Source of the DNA: a virus
Strand: one strand, 5' to 3'
Length of the DNA: 22,899 nt
IMG/VR virus record: IMGVR_UViG_3300022744_000345
Span: 1 to 22,899 of that record
Part shown: positions 13,288 through 19,543 of the stretch, one piece after another
Layout: every line of letters begins with the position of its first letter
How positions within the stretch are numbered: the first letter of the stretch is position 1
The notes under the pieces: generated by a model
The model's database searches: none
Told to the model about the DNA's origin: nothing
Seen by the model: only the letters and a program-made list of their open reading frames with translations
Translations under genes and position numbers: made by a program

Positions 13288-14508
13288 ATGCAAGTTAAAA
13301 AAGGCGAATACGTAGTCTTCAAGGGCTACTCCGAGGAACCGGAAGAGGGCATGAACCTCCTCACGGTTGGCGACAAGTACGAAGTCGTCGAAGTCAACGC
13401 GAAGGAAAAGGCTGTCGTCGTTCGTATCGACAACCCGGACTTCAATGCGAAGAAGAAGGAGTCCGAGGCCAACCCGAAGACCGTCCTGCTCGACATCTTC
13501 GAGGAGGAGTTCGAGGTACCCAAGGCTGCAGCAAAGGCCAAGGCCCCCGCTAAGGCGGCTAAGGGCAAGCCGGCCCCGGAACCGGAAGAGTCCGACGAGG
13601 ACGAGGACGGCGATGATGCCAACGAAGGCGACGAGGAAGGCGCTGACGAGGAGCCGGAGGAAGAAGTGAAGCCGGCCAAGGCTAAGGCCCCCGCCAAGGC
13701 TAAGGCCGAGAAAGCCCCGGCCAAGACTGCCACCAAGGCTACCAAGGAAAAGGCCCCCGCCAAGTCCAAGGTCAAGACCCCGGCTCCGAAGAAGGAAGCG
13801 GTTGACGAGGACCCGTATGGCGACCTGTCGGAAGCCAACGAGGATCAGGAAATCCTCGCCATGGTCAACGAGGCGGAAGACATTCTCGATCTGGCTAAGG
13901 AAGTTGTCGAAGAAGCGGCGGCTACCGAGTACAAGCTGGGCGGTATTCTCTTCCACGTTCGCAAGACCGGCGCGTACAAGGAACTCGATGATCGCTACAA
14001 GGAGAAGGGTGGTTTCGGCCTCTACGTCCTTGAGCAACTGAACGTCGAGTACCGTAAGGCGATGTACCTCATCGACATCTACTACAAGACCAGCAAGTAC
14101 GGTCTGGATGCCGAGCGTATTGCCGCTATCGGTTGGGCCAAAGCTGCGAAGATCGCCGCCGTTATGACGGAAGATACCGCAGAAGAGCTTTTGGAACTGG
14201 CAGAGAGCAATACGGTTGCCGATCTGGTCGAGAACATCAAGACCTCCTACAAGGAAGTCGGCGGTGAGAAGGGCGAGAAGAAGGTCCTCAAGGTCTTCAA
14301 GTTCAAACTCTTCGAGGATCAAGCGGCTGCAGTCGAGGAAGTCCTCAACGCCGTCGCCTCCGCCATGGAGTTCAAGACGCTGGATCAGGCTTTCGAGCAT
14401 ATCGTCATGGAATGGGCGACCGAGCATCCGGTCAGCACCAACGCCCCGGCCAAGACCAAGGCGAAGGCGAAGGCTGCTCCGGCCAAGGCGTCCAAGGCTC
14501 GCGCCTAA
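13288..14508 (+). CDS. Ala/Lys-rich, histone-like phage protein of unknown function
   Basis: A protein of about 406 residues in three parts. Residues 1-80 form a beta-rich domain (VKKGEYVVFKG, YEVVEVNAKEKAVVVRIDNP). The middle, about 80-180, alternates AKAPAK-type repeats, like the tail of histone H1, with a run of Asp and Glu. The C-terminal 220 residues are a helical domain (YKLGGILFHVRKTGAYKELD, RKAMYLIDIYYK, IGWAKAAKIAAVM), ending in another AKAKAAPAKA tail. It probably binds DNA, with the basic arms contacting the backbone. The family is not recognised. The start at 13288 has GGTGA five bases upstream. The ATG at 13276 is only one base after AAGG. Its own promoter, operator-like site, terminator and biased codon use point to strong, separate expression. 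Confidence 0.8.
   Translation: MQVKKGEYVVFKGYSEEPEEGMNLLTVGDKYEVVEVNAKEKAVVVRIDNPDFNAKKKESEANPKTVLLDIFEEEFEVPKAAAKAKAPAKAAKGKPAPEPEESDEDEDGDDANEGDEEGADEEPEEEVKPAKAKAPAKAKAEKAPAKTATKATKEKAPAKSKVKTPAPKKEAVDEDPYGDLSEANEDQEILAMVNEAEDILDLAKEVVEEAAATEYKLGGILFHVRKTGAYKELDDRYKEKGGFGLYVLEQLNVEYRKAMYLIDIYYKTSKYGLDAERIAAIGWAKAAKIAAVMTEDTAEELLELAESNTVADLVENIKTSYKEVGGEKGEKKVLKVFKFKLFEDQAAAVEEVLNAVASAMEFKTLDQAFEHIVMEWATEHPVSTNAPAKTKAKAKAAPAKASKARA
13540..13760 (+). repeat. Repeats coding for Lys-Ala-Pro-Ala-Lys
   Basis: AAGGCCCCCGC occurs at 13540, 13684 and 13750, each followed by a codon pair for Ala-Lys. The repeats are in frame and build the histone H1-like segment. They could shift in number by slippage or recombination. 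Confidence 0.6.
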
Positions 14509-14528
14509 TCTCTTCGCATCGGCAGTAC

Positions 14529-14561
14529 ATGGGGGCGCACTGTCGCCCCCATTTTTGTTTT
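14529..14561 (+). terminator. Intrinsic terminator after Ala/Lys-rich gene
   Basis: ATGGGGGCG and CGCCCCCAT form a 9-bp stem with loop CACTGT (14529-14552), followed by TTTTGTTTT. It starts 21 bases after the stop codon. The next gene starts at 14572, so there is no space for a promoter between them. Confidence 0.88.
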
Positions 14562-14571
14562 AGGAGCTAGC

Positions 14572-15261
14572 ATGGCTACAACGCGCAAGCGCACCCGCGC
14601 AGCGGGAACGCCCACCAAAGACCACAAGGTGTCCTTGGAGTACATGGACATCAACTCACTGGTCCCGTACGACTGGAACCCCCGCGACAATGCGGCGGCA
14701 GTAGATTCGGTAGCAGCTTCGATTGCCAACTTTGGCTTCCTTATCCCCGTAGTAGTCGATGGCGAGAACGTGCTTGTCGCCGGCCACACGCGGGTCGAGG
14801 CGGCGAAGAAGCTAGGCATGGCGGAGGTCCCCGCTATTCGTGCCGGCCACCTCAGCGACACTCAGATCAACGCCTTCCGCCTTATCGATAACAAGGTTGC
14901 CGAGATGGCGAAGTGGGACTTCGATCTACTCTCCGGTGAAATCGCCAAGCTGCAGGACTCCGGGCTCACGCTTACCGACTTTGGCTGGACGCGGGAAGAG
15001 TTGGATTGCCTTACCGATATGGTCAAGGATGACTGCCTATCCAGCGATGGGTTAGTTGACCTAGAGTCGCAGGAGCGTATCCGCCGTACGGAACGCCGCG
15101 CCCCAGCAACTGCACGCTTCGTCCTAGGGGAGTTGGTCTTCTTCATTCAGGCCAGCGACTACCGCAACTGGGTTGACGGGATACGGACCCTGCACGACTA
15201 CAACGAGGCAGACATCACGGCCGACCTGAAGCGGAGGCTCGGCATCACGGAGTCGACATAA
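14572..15261 (+). CDS. ParB/sulfiredoxin-fold domain protein
   Basis: A 229-residue protein. The ParB N-terminal-type domain covers about residues 20-110: INSLVPYDWNPRDN, IANFGFLIPVVVDG and the phosphate-binding AGHTR (70-74) before VEAAKKLGMAEVPAI. A LSDTQINAFRLIDNKVAEMAKWD segment follows, as in many phage and plasmid ParB-domain proteins. There is no ParB-type helix-turn-helix domain for centromere binding. In phages such stand-alone domains are usually thought to be nucleases, NTPases or methyltransferase partners. It follows a strong terminator but has AGGAG six bases before the ATG. The second, larger ParB-domain protein lies one gene downstream, so the two may act together. Confidence 0.82.
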   Translation: MATTRKRTRAAGTPTKDHKVSLEYMDINSLVPYDWNPRDNAAAVDSVAASIANFGFLIPVVVDGENVLVAGHTRVEAAKKLGMAEVPAIRAGHLSDTQINAFRLIDNKVAEMAKWDFDLLSGEIAKLQDSGLTLTDFGWTREELDCLTDMVKDDCLSSDGLVDLESQERIRRTERRAPATARFVLGELVFFIQASDYRNWVDGIRTLHDYNEADITADLKRRLGITEST

Positions 15262-15611
15262 TGCCCCACCCCAACGGACGCCCAACGAGTGCCGAGTTGA
15301 TTGCTCGCGCCGACGCACATAGAGCGGAGGCCGCAGAGCGGCAGGCATGGTTTGACGCTGCGTATGCGGCGGCGGTAGCCTTCGCTCAACGGACCTCCGT
15401 ATTTGAGGGCGGGGAAGTCACTCAAGCCTGCCGCGATGCAGGAGTCGGGGAGCCGAGACACAGCAACCATTGGGTGACTCTAATCACGCTACTGGAGAGG
15501 GATGGGGTAACGTCCAAGGGCGAGTACAACATGGCTACTACGGTATCAGTCGCGGCGCATGGAAGTCGATCTGTGCGCCGTTGGACATCCAACGTCTACC
15601 GGGCGGGATAA
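15261..15611 (+). CDS. Small unknown phage protein, possibly winged helix
   Basis: A 116-residue protein. A long charged helix (residues 9-45) is followed by a short domain that could be a winged helix (FEGGEVTQACRDAGVGEP, HSNHWVTLITLLERDG, then SRSVRRWTSNVYRAG). Phages often encode small proteins with this order of elements, but I cannot name a family. The ATG overlaps the ParB-domain gene stop by one base, and its stop overlaps the next start (TAATG), so the three genes form one translational unit. Confidence 0.65.
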   Translation: MPHPNGRPTSAELIARADAHRAEAAERQAWFDAAYAAAVAFAQRTSVFEGGEVTQACRDAGVGEPRHSNHWVTLITLLERDGVTSKGEYNMATTVSVAAHGSRSVRRWTSNVYRAG

Positions 15612-17113
15612 TGAAATCGATTTCAATGGTAAAGGCAGTACCGATTGCGGACTTGTACCCGGACAACGCGAACCCGCGCAAGCCCGATCAAGCCCGGATG
15701 GCGCTGCTCCGCTTGAGCATTCAGAAGCTAGGCTTCATCATGCCGGTCTACGCTACCGACGACGGCATGCTGCTCTCCGGGCACCAGCGCCTCACTGTAG
15801 CCAAGAGTCTCGGACTCACTACGGTACCCACCATCCGCGTCAAGCTGAAAGAGGCAGATATCAAGGGCATCAACATCCTGTTCAACCGCGCCACGAATGA
15901 CTTCAGCGCATTCGATACGGGGCTCAAAGCCTCAGAGCGCTTGCACTACGCCGATGTGCTTGAGGCGGCGGAGGAGCTACCAGACTTTGAGGGAGAGGAC
16001 TTCTATGCCCTTAAGGCTGTGGACACAAACCTACGCGGACTCGGTAGCGAGGACGGTAGCCGATACGATAAGAAGGCAGCAGTCATGGCTGAGAACATGC
16101 TACGACTGGGTATCCACATTCCTATCGTCATGTCGGAGTCGGGGCGGGTAGTCAACGGTATTCACCGACTGTTCAGCGCCAAGGAACACAACGTCAAGAC
16201 ATGGCCGGTGGTTACTATCCCCGACGAGTTCGCGGATGTTGCCCTGACCTTCCTCAACTATCTTTCGATGGACTTCCATGTCGATGATGAGTTCGCCTCT
16301 GTACTCCGGTACTCAGCCTACCGTAGACCCCAGAATAACCGTGGCGCTGTACCGAAGGCTTACCGGTTCTGGGCTAACGGGTGTCGAACTTTGCTCGACG
16401 CTGATTCGTATTCGGTTGATTACTGGCGACACTTTAGGGACATGCACGGACAGTCTCTCATTGATTTCGGGGCAGGACTATGCAAGGTCGCCCCGTTTCT
16501 GCGGGACAAAGGGATGGACTGTATTGACTTCGAGCCGTACCGGATCGACTTCGAGAAGGATAAGGGGAAGCCATGCCCTATCCTGTCTAAACAGGAGGCT
16601 AGACGCTTCCTTGATGAAGTGGCGGATGGCCGACGCTTTACGAGCATCTTCCTTGCCTCAGTCCTTAACTCTATTCCGTTCCCAAAAGATCGGATGGCGG
16701 TACTCGCAATCGTGCACGCGCTCTCGTCTAAGGACACGGTGATCTACGGTACCTGCCGCGACATTACTGACTTCAACTACGAGTACGGAGGCATCCGCAA
16801 CGCCAACTACTTCGTGTTTGATTCGGAGCCCGGAGTCCGGGTGGGGGATGTAGTCAAGAACCCGAAGATTCAGAAGTTCCATACGCAGGAGGAGGCTGAC
16901 GCCATGTTCTCCCGGCTCTGGAACAAGCGGGAGTATTGGCCGGGAGGCAACGTCTTCTATTTCAAGCTGTCGTCGCCCAAGGGTATCAACCCAAAGGTAG
17001 TAGCGTCAGCACTAGAATTGGAGTTCGATCTGCCATACGCGGATGGAACAACAATGGACTTGGTGGAACACGCCAAGATTTGTTTTGGTAAACGGTTAAA
17101 GGTGAAACTATGA
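15611..17113 (+). CDS. Double ParB-domain and SAM-methyltransferase fusion
   Basis: A 500-residue protein with three modules. Residues 8-85 are a ParB/sulfiredoxin domain (NANPRKPDQ and SGHQRL with G57-R60). Residues 150-205 are a second, shorter ParB-like unit (LRLGIHIPIVMSESGRVVNG, IHRLF near H185). From about 280 to 500 the sequence looks like a class I SAM-dependent methyltransferase, with motif I IDFGAGLCKVAPFL (D285) and the acidic end of strand 2 in CIDFEPY. A catalytic DPPY/NPPY motif of DNA-adenine enzymes is not seen, so the target is open. ParB-methyltransferase fusions occur in mobile elements. The start at 15611 is in a TAATG overlap. An upstream in-frame ATG at 15470 is rejected. 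The gene begins with palindrome site 6. Confidence 0.75.
   Translation: MKSISMVKAVPIADLYPDNANPRKPDQARMALLRLSIQKLGFIMPVYATDDGMLLSGHQRLTVAKSLGLTTVPTIRVKLKEADIKGINILFNRATNDFSAFDTGLKASERLHYADVLEAAEELPDFEGEDFYALKAVDTNLRGLGSEDGSRYDKKAAVMAENMLRLGIHIPIVMSESGRVVNGIHRLFSAKEHNVKTWPVVTIPDEFADVALTFLNYLSMDFHVDDEFASVLRYSAYRRPQNNRGAVPKAYRFWANGCRTLLDADSYSVDYWRHFRDMHGQSLIDFGAGLCKVAPFLRDKGMDCIDFEPYRIDFEKDKGKPCPILSKQEARRFLDEVADGRRFTSIFLASVLNSIPFPKDRMAVLAIVHALSSKDTVIYGTCRDITDFNYEYGGIRNANYFVFDSEPGVRVGDVVKNPKIQKFHTQEEADAMFSRLWNKREYWPGGNVFYFKLSSPKGINPKVVASALELEFDLPYADGTTMDLVEHAKICFGKRLKVKL
15612..15625. repeat. Palindrome site 6 (TGAAATCGATTTCA, perfect)
   Basis: A perfect palindrome that starts at the second base of the start codon of the ParB-methyltransferase gene. 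Protein bound here would cover the initiation region in DNA. Codons read Met-Lys-Ser-Ile-Ser. Confidence 0.85.
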
Positions 17114-17619
17114 GCGACCAAAAGATTGAGCAAATGATTCAAGAGAAGGGGCTAACGGCACCCCGTGTCACGCCGGCTGACATCGAGGCGAACATCGTCG
17201 GCGAGTATTTCTTCACGGCAGAGCAGGCCGTGTCCGGATTCAACAAGGGCATGGTCGACCGCTTCCTCGCCTGGAAGCTGCCGGCGGATTTCGCGCCGGA
17301 CGCTGGCATTTCGTTCGGCCCGAAGTATGAACATGATAGCCCGCACTGGCCGAGTGGCACGAACCTCCTGCATGCAGGGCAGGCTAAGGAAATGCTGGAG
17401 CATGTCGTCGGCGGCGCTCCTGTTCTTCCTCCGCTCTTCCTCCTGACCTTCTGCGTCCTCGTCCTGCGCAATGGCTTTACGGTGACTGGGGAGTCGGCTT
17501 GTGCCAGCCCGGAGAACTTCGATGAGGAGGTCGGTCGCAAGGTAGCCCGCCAGAATGCGGTACAGAAAGTTTGGCCGCTGATGGGCTACGCCTTGCGTGA
17601 CCGGCTGGCAGGAGGCTAA
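17110..17619 (+). CDS. N4 gp49 / Sf6 gp66-like phage protein
   Basis: A 169-residue protein. The C-terminal half carries the signature of the N4 Gp49/Sf6 gene 66 family: LTFCVLVLRNGFTVTGESAC, NFDEEVGRKVARQNAV and VWPLMGYALRDRL. The N-terminal half is a separate segment (MVDRFLAWKLPADFAPDAGI, WPSGTNLLHAGQAKEMLEHV) that also occurs in other phage proteins. The family's function is not established as far as I know. AAAGGTGA lies a few bases before the ATG, which overlaps the upstream stop (ATGA). Confidence 0.75.
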   Translation: MSDQKIEQMIQEKGLTAPRVTPADIEANIVGEYFFTAEQAVSGFNKGMVDRFLAWKLPADFAPDAGISFGPKYEHDSPHWPSGTNLLHAGQAKEMLEHVVGGAPVLPPLFLLTFCVLVLRNGFTVTGESACASPENFDEEVGRKVARQNAVQKVWPLMGYALRDRLAGG

Positions 17620-17620
17620 C

Positions 17621-17941
17621 ATGGCTATCAATCTGAAACCCGCCGAAGGTAGAATTGTTCTGGGTCGGGCGCGGACCACGGAGTTCTTCCCTTGGTATGA
17701 GAAAGCAGGCATCATTACCCGTATCGCCGGGAAGCGCATCTACTACAAAGACGGCGAGGGTAACGAGAAGTTTCTGCATGAGTACGCCTGCATCGTTGAC
17801 ACCACAGAGGAAGAAGAAGCGCTGCTCGACTTCTCCGCTCGCGGGCGGGAGAAGGTAAAGGCCCTTAAGCAGGAGCTAGCGGACGAGGCTATCATCGTAG
17901 CCGCCCCTACACCCGTACGTAGGACCCGCAAGCGTAGTTAG
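17621..17941 (+). CDS. Small unknown phage protein
   Basis: A 106-residue protein. AGGAGG lies five bases before the ATG at 17621, one of the best Shine-Dalgarno matches in the window. An upstream in-frame ATG at 17597 is rejected because it lies inside the previous gene. The N-terminal 65 residues (EFFPWYEKAGIITRIAGKRI, YYKDGEGNEKFLHEYACIVD) suggest a small beta-rich domain. The C-terminus is a charged helix that ends in basic residues (RRTRKRS). It is the last gene before the leader hairpin at 17950. I cannot assign a function. Confidence 0.7.
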   Translation: MAINLKPAEGRIVLGRARTTEFFPWYEKAGIITRIAGKRIYYKDGEGNEKFLHEYACIVDTTEEEEALLDFSARGREKVKALKQELADEAIIVAAPTPVRRTRKRS

Positions 17942-17949
17942 TGGCACCG

Positions 17950-18009
17950 AACCTCCCTCTGGGCTATACTAAGGCGTCTATATTTCTTAGTAATTCCCAT
18001 GGGGAGGTT
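17950..18009 (+). promoter_or_regulatory. Long leader hairpin that hides a Shine-Dalgarno sequence
   Basis: The two arms are symmetric over 24 bases each: AACCTCCC pairs with GGGAGGTT (17950-17957 with 18002-18009), TGGG with CCCA (17960-17963 with 17996-17999), TACTAAG with CTTAGTA (17967-17973 with 17986-17992). Two- and three-base internal loops separate the helices, and the apical loop has 12 bases. The Shine-Dalgarno GGGAGG of the gene at 18012 is fully inside the outer stem. A TATACT at 17965-17970 could be a -10 box but lacks a good -35. Confidence 0.65.
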
Positions 18010-18011
18010 TT

Positions 18012-18749
18012 ATGTCTGTTGACGCGACATTCGGTGATCCCGTTCACTATCCGAAAAGGCGTGACCTGTTTTCGTTCGACGACGAAGTAGCTTCGATCTT
18101 CGATAACATGGCACCCCGTAGCATTCCGATGTACCTTGAGGTGCACCGCTTGCACGTTTCACTATTTGAGCATGTGTTCCGGGAGGGTGCGGTCATCGCA
18201 GATATTGGTTCGTCTACCGGTCATCTGTTCCGCAGCATCGAGAAGAGCTTCGGTCATTCGATACCGGACATGGGCATGAAGGCCGTAGCGCTTGATGTAT
18301 CCCAGCCGATGATGGACCGGCTAGCCTCAGAGTTTCCGTACGTCACTGGCTTGGTTGGCGACATTACCAACATGCCTGACTTGGATGAGCCTACGGACAT
18401 TATGTTTTGCCTCTACACCTTGCAGTTCATCTCCCCCGAGGGCAAGGTCAAGGCTATGGAGTGGCTAGTCCGGAACCTCAAGGTTGGCGGTGTGTTGATT
18501 CTCGGGCAGAAAGAAGTCATTCGCAATGTCGCATTGCGTGAACTCTTCGATGAGGAGTACTATAAATTCCGTAGGGACAACGGCTACACGCAAGCCGAGA
18601 TCGACGCGAAAACTGCTGCCCTGCGGAACTCTATGTGGCCCATAGAGCATGAGGTGCTGACTGCCATGCTCAACTTGCACCACATGGACTGCGTTGAGAC
18701 CTCTCGCTGGCTGCAGTTCAGCACGGTAGCCTGCATTAGGAGAAAATGA
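18012..18749 (+). CDS. CmoA-like SAM-dependent methyltransferase
   Basis: A 245-residue class I methyltransferase. Its order of motifs follows CmoA, the bacterial enzyme that makes carboxy-SAM for tRNA wobble uridine: FSFDDEVASIFDNMAPRSIP, motif I IADIGSSTGH, ALDVSQPMMDR, LYTLQFISPEGK, FRRDNGYTQAEIDAKTAALR. Against the E. coli sequence as I remember it, the arginine that binds the carboxylate (R199, in SQKR) is Thr here (DAKT). A carboxy-SAM synthase role is therefore doubtful, and an ordinary methyltransferase is more likely. Its substrate is unknown. Translation is probably controlled by the leader hairpin just upstream. The ATG at 18012 follows GGGGAGG. Confidence 0.75.
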   Translation: MSVDATFGDPVHYPKRRDLFSFDDEVASIFDNMAPRSIPMYLEVHRLHVSLFEHVFREGAVIADIGSSTGHLFRSIEKSFGHSIPDMGMKAVALDVSQPMMDRLASEFPYVTGLVGDITNMPDLDEPTDIMFCLYTLQFISPEGKVKAMEWLVRNLKVGGVLILGQKEVIRNVALRELFDEEYYKFRRDNGYTQAEIDAKTAALRNSMWPIEHEVLTAMLNLHHMDCVETSRWLQFSTVACIRRK

Positions 18750-19543
18750 TGGCCGATGAAGCAACTGATGAACCGCGCCGCAGGCGCATGCACAACCGGC
18801 GCTCTGCCGGTATGGCGTTCAGCGGTAACAGCATGAGCCAGTCGTCGCAAGGCGGTGGGGTAGCGGATGGCGAGGAGGCTGTTGAAGGACCCATCGAGGA
18901 CCTTAACGCCGTAGTCGCTGCGTCTGTACCGCCCACACGCAGGCTGTCCGAAGACGAGCAGTCTGACATGGTTCGTAACACGGTCAACTCTGAGGAGTTC
19001 ACGCCGCAGAACCGGCTGGCTCAGGTGCGTAACCGCTCCAGCGAGTATGAGCGCGAGTACCGCCTTCAGCTACTGCATCGTCTCTTGATGCGCAACCTAC
19101 CGCTGGACGAGATTGCTTCGCAGCTAGGCGTTTCAGTGTCCACTGTTATGCGGGACCGGCAGGAGCTTAAGGAACGACTGCGCGAAGTAGCAAAGCAGAT
19201 GGATGTCGAGATGATGATCGGCAACTCCAAAGGCTTCTACGAAGAGGTGCAGGCCATGGCTATGCGAGCGGCTTCCTCAAGCACTGTACCTATGCCTATG
19301 AGGCTTGCAGCTATGCGTACAGCCCTCGCCTCGCACAACGACATGCACCGCTTCTTCCAAGCAGCCGGTGTCTATGATGTCCTCCGCTTCCGCAAGGGCG
19401 CTAACGAAGGCGCACAGACCGACATCCAGCGCCTCATGTCGCTGACCGAAGACTTGCTTGCCGAGGCTCGCCATGACCGCCGTAGCGGCGGGGACGCACT
19501 AGGCGACTTCTCCGGTACAGACTCAGAGGTAATGGACCTATGA
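18749..19543 (+). CDS. Probable terminase small subunit
   Basis: A protein of about 264 residues directly upstream of the large terminase, which is the usual place for the subunit that recognises viral DNA. Residues 1-75 are low-complexity and charged. Residues about 110-145 hold a helix-turn-helix (LLMRNLPLDEIASQLGVSVS, TVMRDRQELKERL). The rest is helical (FYEEVQAMAMRAAS and following), consistent with oligomerisation. It has no ATPase motif. The second of two adjacent ATGs (18746 and 18749) is chosen because AGGAG is six bases away. The stretch TTAGGAGAAAATGATG before it is the same as at the SSB start. The assignment comes from position and the DNA-binding motif. Another DNA-binding protein is possible. 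Confidence 0.65.
   Translation: MADEATDEPRRRRMHNRRSAGMAFSGNSMSQSSQGGGVADGEEAVEGPIEDLNAVVAASVPPTRRLSEDEQSDMVRNTVNSEEFTPQNRLAQVRNRSSEYEREYRLQLLHRLLMRNLPLDEIASQLGVSVSTVMRDRQELKERLREVAKQMDVEMMIGNSKGFYEEVQAMAMRAASSSTVPMPMRLAAMRTALASHNDMHRFFQAAGVYDVLRFRKGANEGAQTDIQRLMSLTEDLLAEARHDRRSGGDALGDFSGTDSEVMDL

Noticed and set aside
13264-14427. 387-codon open frame on the minus strand
   Set aside because: It is antisense to the Ala/Lys-rich gene. Low-complexity GCC/AAG codons keep the opposite frame free of stops. It is leucine- and glycine-rich without a recognisable domain.
15470-15610. N-terminal extension of the ParB-methyltransferase
   Set aside because: It would overlap the whole C-terminal part of the preceding gene. 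The TAATG junction at 15609 and the domain start fit ATG 15611.
17942-17970. Promoter with TATACT before the CmoA-like gene
   Set aside because: The -10 is good but the hexamer 17 bases upstream (TGGCAC) is a poor -35. It is kept only as an alternative in the leader hairpin finding.
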